Of a stretch of DNA of 64,000 nucleotides, positions 36,810-45,413 are shown piece by piece. A program made the position numbers and the translations under genes. The notes beneath the pieces are model-generated. The model had not been told where the DNA came from and made no database searches. It worked only from the letters and a program-made list of their open reading frames with translations. Source of the DNA: Chryseobacterium sp. IHB B 17019 (GTDB lineage Bacteria; Bacteroidota; Bacteroidia; Flavobacteriales; Weeksellaceae); assembly GCF_001456155.1 (NCBI RefSeq), contig NZ_CP013293.1:2418001-2482000 (forward strand). Direction: 5' to 3'. Position 1 is the stretch's first letter. Each line of letters opens with the position of its first letter.

Positions 36810-38163
36810 TTAAAAATTTAATATATACATTATGAAACCAATCTTTATGGAAAATGGAAGTTGTATTGTGCCATAAAAAAGTAAAATTACCTCCAAAAAA
36901 TTTACATTTCTGATTGAGTTCTTTTATTAGGTTGTAACTCTCCTCCATAGAATATTTCCTATAATCAATTAATGTAATATCCATAACAACCAAAGGTCTT
37001 AAGATCAGAGAAGTTTTGATATTATTTTCTAAATCAAAATAATAAAAATCTTTAGAAGTACCACATCTAAATCCCTCTACTTCAGCATATCCCAATGAAG
37101 AATCTACAAAAAAATCTAATGATACTAGCTGTTGCAGAGTTTTAGGAATATTAAGCCTTAGAAAATGCTGTCTGTTGTATCTTATTTTATCTTGTACAGC
37201 ACCTTCAAGTTTATACTTTTCTTCACGCTGTAGCTGCAGATTATTATATGTACTATAACCTGAATGCAATCCAATGATCATAGGGGTATCATATATTTCA
37301 GCATAAATCCGTTTTAGATCCTCTTCTTTTGGATCATATCCGGCATCGAGTACAGATTTTTTTGCAGACATGAAATAGAACTCAGAAGAGAGCTTATATT
37401 TATGTCCTTGCTCCACCAGTTGTCTGACACTTTCTAAACATACATCTTTTTTAGAATAGAATAAAGAAAGTATTATTTTGTAGCATAATCTTATAAAATT
37501 AAATATCTTTTTATCATCTATAAATTTACGAACTGTATTTTTGAGGAAATATTTAAAATCGTCTTTTACAAATGAGTAGTCAATATCATGCGAAGGAATA
37601 AAATTATAATTTTGTTTTTCATTCCAATCCTGATCAATTATTTTTGTATCAAAAAGTATATTGTATAAATAGTAAACGTATTCGTCACATATAGGAATTT
37701 GTACAAAATTATATTTACTCGATAGACTATGTTGAACATCAAAGCGATCATGAGAGTCGAGCTGATCTTTATAATATACTTCCTCATAACGAGTGAGCAT
37801 AATAATGAGCACCGACAAGAAATCGAAGTTTATATATATATTTTTCTCTTCATCGCGGACTTCAAAAAAGTTTTCGATTTCTTTTTCAAAGAAAATAGGA
37901 AAATCATAATTAAACTCCTTTGATTTCACATGTTTTAAAAGAAAATTCCCTTTTAAAATTTCCTCGACTGTATTCCAACCAGGAAGTGCAAAGTAAATAT
38001 TCCTTTTGTTTAAGGTAAATTGCAATAATTTTTGATCTTCCATAATTTTTATTTCATACTCTTTCCCTTTAAAAACAGTAAATGAAAAAATAAAATCAAA
38101 GACATATTGAATTACCTCTGTACTTATAGGTTTATTGAATACTGTATCCTCCATCAATAACAA
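36781..38163 (-). CDS. DUF7033/polysaccharide deacetylase-like protein
   Basis: The 460-residue cytoplasmic-looking product (no signal peptide) has an N-terminal region of about 170 residues of the DUF7033 type. A C-terminal NodB-like part follows with 'FIPSHDIDYSF' (candidate metal-binding Asp/His motif), 'GLHSGYST' and, near the end, 'GGNFTFLWHNTT'. Such proteins recur in Bacteroidetes polysaccharide loci. The reaction could be deacylation of an amino sugar or acyl intermediate, but this is inference. It overlaps its neighbours by about 29 and 32 bases, so it is translated together with the reductase and SDR genes. Confidence 0.72.
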   Translation of the reverse strand: MLLMEDTVFNKPISTEVIQYVFDFIFSFTVFKGKEYEIKIMEDQKLLQFTLNKRNIYFALPGWNTVEEILKGNFLLKHVKSKEFNYDFPIFFEKEIENFFEVRDEEKNIYINFDFLSVLIIMLTRYEEVYYKDQLDSHDRFDVQHSLSSKYNFVQIPICDEYVYYLYNILFDTKIIDQDWNEKQNYNFIPSHDIDYSFVKDDFKYFLKNTVRKFIDDKKIFNFIRLCYKIILSLFYSKKDVCLESVRQLVEQGHKYKLSSEFYFMSAKKSVLDAGYDPKEEDLKRIYAEIYDTPMIIGLHSGYSTYNNLQLQREEKYKLEGAVQDKIRYNRQHFLRLNIPKTLQQLVSLDFFVDSSLGYAEVEGFRCGTSKDFYYFDLENNIKTSLILRPLVVMDITLIDYRKYSMEESYNLIKELNQKCKFFGGNFTFLWHNTTSIFHKDWFHNVYIKFLNENEHVLST

Positions 38164-38875
38164 TATTTTGACCTGTTATCCATCGGGAATCTTCCGATAA
38201 TAAAAAATTTATTGTTCTTACAATATCCTCTACTCTTCCAAGTCCCAAAGGATGCATTTTTTCTATAGATGCAATATTTTCAACAGAAAGTGATTGAAAA
38301 AGTTTTTGTGTCATTGGTGTCTCTACCACTCCTGGTGAAACCGCATTTACCCTTATCTTTCTTTTAGACAAATCTAATGCACCCGCTCTCACTAACCCCA
38401 AGATCGCTGATTTTGAAGAACAATAAGCTGTCTTTCCATATTGTCCCAATTGTCCCATAACAGAAGATAATAAAACAATAGATCCTCCATCGTTACTATT
38501 TTTTTTCTTCGAGAAAATTCTCATAATTTCAAAAGCAGCAAAGAAATTAACATCAAAGAAATTTCTCAACTTCTCATAGCTATAAGAAATCATAGCGTTC
38601 GTATCTTCTATCCCAGCACAATTCACAAAATAGTCTATTTTACCTATTTTATGAATTGCGTTCTGCAGATGTTCTTCAATTGCCTTAGGATCTGCAAGGT
38701 CTAAAGCTAACAACTCTAGATTTCCGTCTTCCAATTGTTCTTTACTAATTGCGTCTTTCAGATTTGTAAAATCTCTTCCTATCGCAATTATTTTATAATC
38801 TCCTTTATGCAATAAGTCTATACAGAGCCCTAAGCCTATACCTGAAGTCGCACCCGATATTATAATGTTTTTCAT
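38132..38875 (-). CDS. FabG-like short-chain dehydrogenase/reductase
   Basis: The 247-residue classical SDR starts at the ATG at 38875 (MKNIIISGATSGIG), which leaves a 4-base gap after the Rieske gene; an ATG at 38893 would add six residues and overlap it. Motifs: 'GATSGIGLG' cofactor loop, 'NCAG', catalytic Ser near 138, Tyr151 and Lys155 (YCSSK), and the C-terminal 'GLGRVEDIVRTINFLLS' and 'TGQNIVIDGG' typical of 3-oxoacyl-ACP reductases. Between the Rieske and deacetylase genes and near two KAS III genes and an ACP, it is the likely reductase of the beta-keto intermediate. Confidence 0.88.
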   Translation of the reverse strand: MKNIIISGATSGIGLGLCIDLLHKGDYKIIAIGRDFTNLKDAISKEQLEDGNLELLALDLADPKAIEEHLQNAIHKIGKIDYFVNCAGIEDTNAMISYSYEKLRNFFDVNFFAAFEIMRIFSKKKNSNDGGSIVLLSSVMGQLGQYGKTAYCSSKSAILGLVRAGALDLSKRKIRVNAVSPGVVETPMTQKLFQSLSVENIASIEKMHPLGLGRVEDIVRTINFLLSEDSRWITGQNIVIDGGYSIQ

Positions 38876-38879
38876 TGTA

Positions 38880-39965
38880 TTAATTTTTATCATTAAGAAG
38901 ACTCATTACCGAGTTCTGGAAGTGCCAAACCCTCTTTTCTTCTTTACTTAGCTGTCCTGAATATGGAGAGCTCTGAACACCAAGCTGAACAGCTTCACAA
39001 ATTTCCTTATCCTCCGAAAATACATCACGGTTGAACTGAACAAGGCTTTTATTATAAGCCTCTACTAAAGGGGTATTCTCAACATTTGTATTCGTTTTTG
39101 TGATAAAAACTCTACTTATAAACAGAGAAGAATTTTCATCAATAGGATCTATCAGAGATATATTAAAACTTATTCCGTAAGTTGTTGATACTAATAGATT
39201 AGGGAAAATAATATAGTGTTTATAGCCGTCTATTTTGTATTCTCTATCTTGAAAGGGTTTATGAATAATGCTATTTTTTCCTTCGTCCTCTGATTTTGCT
39301 AATGGTGTTGTCCATACTGAATTACTTCCTGAAAAAGAAAAATCTATTCCTTGTGTACCCAGTCTTAGAAAAGTATCGGTATGAATAAGTGCAACGTGGT
39401 AGCTTTCAAGAGTATTCTCAACCAAAATTTTCCAATTTGCGTTAATTTTCATTTCATTAACATCAACTTCCTGACCCATGTTATTTGACATTTTTTCAAG
39501 TTCTTCATAAAAGTCACCCAAATACTCTTTCAAATCTTCAGAATCATCATTAGAATTTATGAAAACAAATTGGCCACAAAATTCTATTTTAATTTCTTTC
39601 AGCTTAAGTTTTTCCAGATCATCTTTTTGAAAATCAAAATAAGGTTTTTTAGGAATCCCTGTAGGAATTCCCTCTTTATTATAGCTCCAACCATGGTATG
39701 GACAAATTAATGGTCTATTCCCTTTTTGCTCACACTGTATTCTTGAATGTCGGTGAGAGCAGACATTAAGGAAAGCCTTTATTTCTCCCCTTATATTTTG
39801 AACAACTATTGATATATTTCCAATATTCTTAGTTACAAAGTCATTATCATTGCTAAGCTCATTTTTCAGACAAACAAAACTCCAAACTTTACGAAAAACA
39901 TTTTTTATTTCTTTGTCTAATATTTCACGCGAACAATAATGTTCCGGTATTACAATAGCGTCCAT
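38880..39965 (-). CDS. Rieske non-haem iron oxygenase, alpha-subunit type
   Basis: The 361-residue product has an N-terminal Rieske [2Fe-2S] domain (Cys69, His71 in 'CSHRHSRI'; Cys88, His91 in 'CPYHGW') and a C-terminal catalytic domain with the mononuclear iron ligands His190 and His195 in 'ENTLESYHVALIH'. No beta-subunit gene is present, as in single-component CntA- or choline-monooxygenase-like enzymes. The reductase partner is probably encoded at 35751-36809. In this setting it may hydroxylate the acyl chain or oxidise a sugar. A Rieske oxygenase inside a polysaccharide locus beside KAS III genes is unusual. Confidence 0.9.
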   Translation of the reverse strand: MDAIVIPEHYCSREILDKEIKNVFRKVWSFVCLKNELSNDNDFVTKNIGNISIVVQNIRGEIKAFLNVCSHRHSRIQCEQKGNRPLICPYHGWSYNKEGIPTGIPKKPYFDFQKDDLEKLKLKEIKIEFCGQFVFINSNDDSEDLKEYLGDFYEELEKMSNNMGQEVDVNEMKINANWKILVENTLESYHVALIHTDTFLRLGTQGIDFSFSGSNSVWTTPLAKSEDEGKNSIIHKPFQDREYKIDGYKHYIIFPNLLVSTTYGISFNISLIDPIDENSSLFISRVFITKTNTNVENTPLVEAYNKSLVQFNRDVFSEDKEICEAVQLGVQSSPYSGQLSKEEKRVWHFQNSVMSLLNDKN

Positions 39966-39968
39966 ATA

Positions 39969-41024
39969 TTATACATATTTTGTTTTGAAAATCTTTGTTA
40001 AAGACAAATCTATATAGCAATTCCCCCAATTTAAACCCGAACCGTATCCGGCCATTAAACTCTTTCCGTTTAGTGAGAGTTTTTCACTATTCCCTGTAAT
40101 AAGTAGTGGTATTGAAACACCACTGGTATTACCAAATTCTTCAATATTGGTTAATACTTTTAGTTTATCTATTTCTAAAAGATTAGTGATCTGCTTAATA
40201 ATAAAAAGGTTTGACTGGTGAAACAGATAATTGTCTATTGATTCTCTTTCAATGGAGGAAGAGTCTATTAATTGATTTATACTAGGAGCAACTTCTCTAA
40301 GTGTAAAATCAAATACTTTTTTCCCATTCATTTCTAAGTTCATCCTAGTTTTTATGGCCCCTTCTGATGTTGTATACTCTTCTAAGCTCTTATGACATGT
40401 CATGTTTCTGTATCCCCCGTCAGGAATTATAATGGAATCAAAATTTTCACCATCACTAAAAAAGTTAAAATCTGTAGGGTTAGAGATTTCTGTTTTGGAA
40501 ATTAGCATTGCAGATGCACCATCACCAAAAAGCATAGAGGTAGTTCTATCCTTTATGGAGATTATTTTTGACAAAGTTTCAGCAATGATTAGAAGTACTT
40601 TTTTACCTTCTTTTAAAGTAGATGCCAGTGAATATGCAGTACTTAACCCTTGTATGAAGCCTGCACATCCCGCGTTGATGTCAATGCATAAGATATCTTT
40701 TCTTAATCCCAATTTATTTTGTAAAATATTAGAAGTAAATGGAATTAAATAATCAGGTGTTTGGCTCAAAAATATAATGACATCTACGCAATTTTTATCA
40801 AAACCTATAAGATTATCTTCCAAAACTTTAAACGCCTCTACTCCCAAATCACTTGCAGTAACATTTTTATCTGCCCAATATCTATTTTTAATACCAACTG
40901 TTTTTTCAAAAAAACTTAGCTCTTTAGCTGACAAAAGTTCGCTAAAAAAATCATTGGAGACAGCATTATTTGGAACTACAGAACCAATTGCTTCGAGTTG
41001 AATATTTTCAAAATGTTGATGCAT
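39969..41024 (-). CDS. 3-oxoacyl-ACP synthase III-like enzyme (first of two)
   Basis: The 351-residue thiolase-fold product has the KAS III triad: Cys120 in 'INAGCAGFI', His269 in 'FHQSN' and Asn299 in 'FGNTSGVSIP'. KAS III enzymes condense an acyl-CoA with malonyl-ACP. It lies 3 bases from the ACP gene and 3 bases before the Rieske gene, with a second KAS III on the other side of the ACP. The two differ clearly in sequence, so they may act at different chain lengths. Housekeeping FabH is an alternative, made unlikely by the setting. Confidence 0.88.
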   Translation of the reverse strand: MHQHFENIQLEAIGSVVPNNAVSNDFFSELLSAKELSFFEKTVGIKNRYWADKNVTASDLGVEAFKVLEDNLIGFDKNCVDVIIFLSQTPDYLIPFTSNILQNKLGLRKDILCIDINAGCAGFIQGLSTAYSLASTLKEGKKVLLIIAETLSKIISIKDRTTSMLFGDGASAMLISKTEISNPTDFNFFSDGENFDSIIIPDGGYRNMTCHKSLEEYTTSEGAIKTRMNLEMNGKKVFDFTLREVAPSINQLIDSSSIERESIDNYLFHQSNLFIIKQITNLLEIDKLKVLTNIEEFGNTSGVSIPLLITGNSEKLSLNGKSLMAGYGSGLNWGNCYIDLSLTKIFKTKYV

Positions 41025-41027
41025 GAT

Positions 41028-41258
41028 CTAAGAGAATTTGGCCAATCCTATTTTTTCAATGATATCATTTACAGTATTAAAAGATTCTATATCATCAGAT
41101 GTTAGCACAGTATCGAAATTTTCAGAAACATAACCTATCAAAACCATTGCAGTCATAGAATCCCACTCCTCGAGCTCTTGTAGTTTTGTATCGAAATTGA
41201 ATTCAGACTCGATTTCTAAATTTTCCTTTAATTCAGCTAAAAATTCTTGTTTTGTCAT
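41028..41258 (-). CDS. Acyl carrier protein
   Basis: The 76-residue acidic four-helix product has the phosphopantetheine-attachment Ser34 in 'EEWDSMTAMVLI'. It differs from housekeeping AcpP, which has a 'DSLD/DTVEL' type motif. It sits between the two KAS III genes (3 and 10 base gaps) and should carry the acyl chain made by this gene set. A phosphopantetheinyl transferase is not encoded here. Confidence 0.9.
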   Translation of the reverse strand: MTKQEFLAELKENLEIESEFNFDTKLQELEEWDSMTAMVLIGYVSENFDTVLTSDDIESFNTVNDIIEKIGLAKFS

Positions 41259-41268
41259 TATTTTGTAT

Positions 41269-42267
41269 TTATAGTTTCTTATTAATTTCTACGATGCCAC
41301 CACTCCATGATAAACCTACCCCAAAGCCGATCAAAGCAATCTTTTGTTTATTTTTAATTGTTTGAGAATATTCTTTTAATGCAATCGGAATAGTACTGGA
41401 AACGGTATTTCCTCCATGCATATTAATAAAAAAATTATCCTTTTCTATTTTACTTCTTTTCCTTAATGTATCTAATAAAAAGGCGTTAGCCTGGTGATAT
41501 ATAAACTGATCTATATCTTGTTTCTCTAATTTATTCTTTTCTAAAACCTCTTCTACGAAGCCGGGAATAGATTCTAAAGTAAAGTTAAAAATTTCAGGAC
41601 CGTCCATAAATAAATTATTATCAGTGTAGCTGTTTCCCGAACCATATATTTTCTCTTCGGCATTAGCATCATAATTATTTTTGGATGCACCGTTTCTGAC
41701 TATTAATTTTTTATAACCTGACCCATCTGTACCAAATAAAAAATCAAATATTTTACTTTCGGAACTATCTCCAATTAGAGTAGCCGATGCGGCATCCCCG
41801 AAAATAGCTTTGTTTGACATATCCTTTTCATTGATATATCTGCTATACGTTTCAGATGTAACCAGCAATACATTTTTACATTGCCTGGATTCTATTAAAG
41901 ATTTTGCAATACTAATACCATAAGTATATCCTGAACATCCCAAATTAAAGTCAAAGGCACCTGTATTTTTGCTCAGACCAATTCTATCTTGTAAGATACA
42001 AGCAGTAGATGGTAAAAAATACTCAGGGCTTTGGCTGCAATAAAGGATAAAATCTATCTTGTTTTTATCAAATCTTTGAAATAACTTCTCACAAGCTTTT
42101 ATTGCTAAATCTAACGCTGTTTCTTCTTCTACTACATATCTTTCTGAAATTCCAACTTTCTTTTGAAATTTACTAAAGTCATAATCCGGAAACTGAGAAG
42201 AAAGATCTTCATTGGTTACCTTCTTGTCAGGAAAAACATATTCAATACCAAGAATTTCACTTCCCAT
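41269..42267 (-). CDS. 3-oxoacyl-ACP synthase III-like enzyme (second of two)
   Basis: The 332-residue product has the KAS III triad: Cys111 in 'FNLGCSGYTYGI', His258 in 'YHQAN' and Asn287 in 'MHGGNTVSSTIP'. It overlaps the AAC(3)-like gene by 11 bases and precedes the ACP gene. Its 'NLGCSG' context resembles KAS III-like enzymes of secondary pathways. Together with the other KAS III and the ACP it can build a short beta-ketoacyl chain. Confidence 0.88.
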   Translation of the reverse strand: MGSEILGIEYVFPDKKVTNEDLSSQFPDYDFSKFQKKVGISERYVVEEETALDLAIKACEKLFQRFDKNKIDFILYCSQSPEYFLPSTACILQDRIGLSKNTGAFDFNLGCSGYTYGISIAKSLIESRQCKNVLLVTSETYSRYINEKDMSNKAIFGDAASATLIGDSSESKIFDFLFGTDGSGYKKLIVRNGASKNNYDANAEEKIYGSGNSYTDNNLFMDGPEIFNFTLESIPGFVEEVLEKNKLEKQDIDQFIYHQANAFLLDTLRKRSKIEKDNFFINMHGGNTVSSTIPIALKEYSQTIKNKQKIALIGFGVGLSWSGGIVEINKKL

Positions 42268-43120
42268 TTGTCATTATTTTTGAGAAAATTAATTTTATAT
42301 AAAAAGGAAATATTTTTAAACCATTCATATAGAAACTTCCATAACAATCTATACAGTCTTTATGATCACATTGCGTAATAGTTGGTTTATCCTGTAATTT
42401 CTTCTTAATTAATTCGGTTGATTCTTTTGCTTTCATTAATGCTGATTCAGCATTCCCTACCTTACCAAAATTTATTTTATTATTCACTACCAACTCACCA
42501 TATAAATTGTAACCTCCACGAGAACAACCTCCAATATCTTTTTTTGTAAACAAAGATACTTTATTTTTTTTTCTGTAAAAAGTTTGTAAGAGATACTTAT
42601 AAGGTGACTTTTTAGTGTATCCTAAAAGTTCTTGTGCATAGTGCATACCTTGTGGAGCATTGTTTTTATCTATTGTTCCTAATAATAAAAATTTGCCATT
42701 TCTTTTCACTATTTCACCTAAAATTGAATATGATAGATTTTCTTCGGTATGCTTACTTGTTATATCTTTAGCTTCAAACCCTATAGCAATACATGAATGT
42801 GTAGGATGTGTACTCCTATAAGCCTCTTCTTTCCCAATCAAAAAGTTGGGAAAAGCACCTGCATAAGTTGGAAAATTCCTATCGAATATTACATTTCTAT
42901 TTTTCTTCCAAATAAAAAAAGTTGCGGTATAAGAAGGAAGTACTAGAGTTCCTTTATCTCCCAACACTTCTTTGAAAATATCAATCCAATCTTCCAGAGT
43001 TTTTTTCTTGGTTTTATTTAGATATCCTACTCTAAGTAAATCTGAATTAAGAAAAACACAGTCTCCTTCCTGAAGGCCTAAATCTTTTAAATCTTTTATT
43101 ATAGTTTCTTTTGATATCAT
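42257..43120 (-). CDS. AAC(3)-fold N-acyltransferase
   Basis: The 287-residue product belongs to the aminoglycoside 3-N-acetyltransferase family: N-terminal 'DLKDLGLQEGDCVFLNSDL', 'KGTLVLPSYT' and the hallmark 'STHPTHSCIAIG'. Such proteins in O-antigen loci are not resistance enzymes; they are thought to acylate the amino group of a nucleotide sugar. Its overlap with a KAS III gene suggests it takes an ACP-bound acyl group. It has an unusual C-terminal Cys-rich stretch 'CDHKDCIDCYGS'. The likely acceptor is an amino sugar such as UDP-Qui2NAc4N, which is inference. Confidence 0.85.
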   Translation of the reverse strand: MISKETIIKDLKDLGLQEGDCVFLNSDLLRVGYLNKTKKKTLEDWIDIFKEVLGDKGTLVLPSYTATFFIWKKNRNVIFDRNFPTYAGAFPNFLIGKEEAYRSTHPTHSCIAIGFEAKDITSKHTEENLSYSILGEIVKRNGKFLLLGTIDKNNAPQGMHYAQELLGYTKKSPYKYLLQTFYRKKNKVSLFTKKDIGGCSRGGYNLYGELVVNNKINFGKVGNAESALMKAKESTELIKKKLQDKPTITQCDHKDCIDCYGSFYMNGLKIFPFYIKLIFSKIMTNGK

Positions 43121-44409
43121 CTTCTTAATTTAATTTTGCCTGCTGCTGCTCTATACTGAACTACTGAATGTAGAATATAAAATAACGAAAAACCTATCAC
43201 ATATAGCTTTATTGCTAACATATAATCTTTTTGCATAGCCCCGATATAAATAGAAACAAAAGAAAAAACAAATCTAAATATCTGTAAAAACATATCTAAG
43301 TTTTGGCTTCCATTAAATGTGATGGTATATGCCAAAGGAGTAGAAATTACCTGAAAAAAAATCATAACCGCAAAATATTTAGATATTGTCCCTGAAACTT
43401 CCCATTGTGCACCAAAGAAAAATGTAAAAAGTAATTTCGAAAATAAAATTAAAATTAATAAAGGTAAAACACCAACTAAAGCTAATCTCTTTACACTACT
43501 GATAAAAAGTGCTTTACATTCACCGTGTTCCCTATAATATTCGGCTGCTTTTTGCCTGTATACATCACCAATTGCATTCCCTAACATCATAATAGGCAAA
43601 GTAGTAACTCTATATGCAAAAGCAAAATAACCGGTTATATGATCTCCAAAATAATTAGCAAGAAGAAAAATAGGCAACGATAATGATAATTCAGACAATA
43701 AAGTGGCAAACAGTAAAAATTTTGGATAGCCTATATATTCTTTGGAAATCCTCTTCATTCTGTTTTTATGCCTTTTTCCAAATAAGAAGGTATAATGTTT
43801 CTGTGTTAATAATATCCCTACAATAAGTAGGCTAAAGAAATAGCCATACATTAATCCATTAATATCTTTCCAAAAAAAGCCGAGTAACAGTGAAGCTCCT
43901 AATGTAGTGATACTAACTATTATTTTCAGACTACTCATTTTTTTATAACTGCTGCTTCTGTTATACCAGTTATTAAAAATGCTGATCATAGAATAACCAA
44001 ATACCATGACTGGAATAACAAAAATTGCTTTACCTAAGCTTTCCAGTATCTGTAGTTTAAAAAAGTTTTGCAGACTGTATAAAATAGCAACTATGCTTAA
44101 TAAAAAAAAGAAAGCTATATTAAGATAATTCGAAATTCTTAACAATGATTTTGCCTTGTAATTACTTTTTGCCTGAACAATAGATAAATCATATCTTCCG
44201 GTTGAAAATACAGAAAGTAATGTAACTAAAGATGTTAATAAACTTAACTGTCCAAAAGCATCAGGCCCATATAGTCTTGATAAAACCGGACTAAAAAGAA
44301 TGGGTAATGCCTGTGCCATTCCCGTTCCTAGTAAAAGAACAAGGATATTTTTAAAAAAACTATTGTTTTCGTCTTTTGAGGCTAATGAATCAATTATTTT
44401 TTTTAGCAT
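43117..44409 (-). CDS. wzx: Wzx-type oligosaccharide flippase
   Basis: The 430-residue polytopic membrane protein (about 12 segments) of the MATE/polysaccharide-transporter superfamily starts with 'LVLLLGTGMAQALPILFSPVLSRLYGPDAFG', the typical Wzx N-terminal signature. It flips lipid-linked repeat units across the inner membrane. It overlaps the AAC(3)-like gene by 4 bases and wlbA by 20 bases, so it joins the sugar-nucleotide genes and the acyl-chain genes in one transcript. Confidence 0.9.
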   Translation of the reverse strand: MLKKIIDSLASKDENNSFFKNILVLLLGTGMAQALPILFSPVLSRLYGPDAFGQLSLLTSLVTLLSVFSTGRYDLSIVQAKSNYKAKSLLRISNYLNIAFFFLLSIVAILYSLQNFFKLQILESLGKAIFVIPVMVFGYSMISIFNNWYNRSSSYKKMSSLKIIVSITTLGASLLLGFFWKDINGLMYGYFFSLLIVGILLTQKHYTFLFGKRHKNRMKRISKEYIGYPKFLLFATLLSELSLSLPIFLLANYFGDHITGYFAFAYRVTTLPIMMLGNAIGDVYRQKAAEYYREHGECKALFISSVKRLALVGVLPLLILILFSKLLFTFFFGAQWEVSGTISKYFAVMIFFQVISTPLAYTITFNGSQNLDMFLQIFRFVFSFVSIYIGAMQKDYMLAIKLYVIGFSLFYILHSVVQYRAAAGKIKLRR

Positions 44410-45406
44410 AAATCCTCTCGATTATATCCACCACCTTCAGTCCCTCCAAAGCATTGGTAGTAATAGAATTTCTACCCTTCAATACATCCACTACATTTTC
44501 TATAATATAGTGATGGTTGGCTGCAGATCCTTTATATGCCCCATAATCATTACCTGGGTTTGTAGGAGCTAATTCAGGCATTACATAATCTTTTACATTG
44601 CAAGCTTCCACTTTATCCATATACTGACCACCAATTTTCACAGCTCCGTTCTCTGCAATGATAGTCATAGAACTTTCAAGATTTTGATTCCAAACCGATG
44701 TTGAATAGTTTAAAGAACCCATTCCACCATTTACAAAATCAAAATTCACAAAACCAGAATCTTCAAAATCTGTAAGATCTTTATGATTGAAATCTTCAAA
44801 TTTTGCCTGAATATTAGTAATATCTCCAAAAAGCCAGTACATAATATCAATAAAATGAGAAAACTGAGTAAAAAGCGTACCTCCATCAAGTTCTTTTTTC
44901 CCGTGCCATGATTCTGGCTTATAGTACCTGTTATCTCTATTCCAATAACAATTGAGTTGAACCATATAGATTTTTCCCAGTTTTCCACTCTCAATCATTT
45001 CTTTTATCCAAACAGAAGGTGGAGAATATCTATTTTGCATCACTGCAAAAACTTGTTTATGCTTGTGCAGTGCCTGAAAAATAAGTTTTTCAGCATGCTG
45101 CTTATTGAGAGCCATAGGTTTTTCAACAACTACGTGCTTTCCTGCATCAATCGCTTTATAGGCTTGTTCGAAATGAAAACCGTTTGGTGATGCTATATTA
45201 ATAACATCAACCTCCAGTCCTGAATTTAAAAAATCATCTAATGATTTAAAAAAAGGAACATTATAATTGTCAATATTCAAAGAGGATTTTTCCGCAACAT
45301 CAATCAAAGCTACCAATTCACACTCTTCATTTCTGGTTATCATTTCAGCATGCCTTTTACCAATATGGCCACACCCGACAACCGCAAATTTTATTTTTTC
45401 AGACAT
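44390..45406 (-). CDS. wlbA: UDP-GlcNAcA 3-dehydrogenase WlbA/WbpB
   Basis: Gfo/Idh/MocA oxidoreductase that oxidises C3 of UDP-GlcNAcA. The start chosen is the ATG at 45406 (MSEKIKFAVVGCGHIGKRH), giving 338 residues and a 7-base gap after wlbB; the frame stays open 37 codons further upstream but those codons lie within wlbB. Motifs: 'VVGCGHIGKRHAE', 'VVVEKPMALN', 'NRYSPPSVWIKEM' and 'DGGTLFTQFSHFIDIMYWLFG'. Known enzymes keep NAD tightly bound and regenerate it with 2-oxoglutarate, producing 2-hydroxyglutarate. It works with WlbC and WlbB encoded immediately upstream. Confidence 0.92.
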   Translation of the reverse strand: MSEKIKFAVVGCGHIGKRHAEMITRNEECELVALIDVAEKSSLNIDNYNVPFFKSLDDFLNSGLEVDVINIASPNGFHFEQAYKAIDAGKHVVVEKPMALNKQHAEKLIFQALHKHKQVFAVMQNRYSPPSVWIKEMIESGKLGKIYMVQLNCYWNRDNRYYKPESWHGKKELDGGTLFTQFSHFIDIMYWLFGDITNIQAKFEDFNHKDLTDFEDSGFVNFDFVNGGMGSLNYSTSVWNQNLESSMTIIAENGAVKIGGQYMDKVEACNVKDYVMPELAPTNPGNDYGAYKGSAANHHYIIENVVDVLKGRNSITTNALEGLKVVDIIERIYAKKNN

Positions 45407-45413
45407 TTGTATT

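Noticed and set aside
40402..41001. Plus-strand frames opposite the first KAS III gene
   Set aside because: Shadows of a gene with intact catalytic residues.
42257..43120. Possible aminoglycoside resistance gene (AAC(3) family)
   Set aside because: The family assignment is sound, but the gene overlaps a KAS III gene inside a polysaccharide locus, so a sugar acyltransferase is far more likely.
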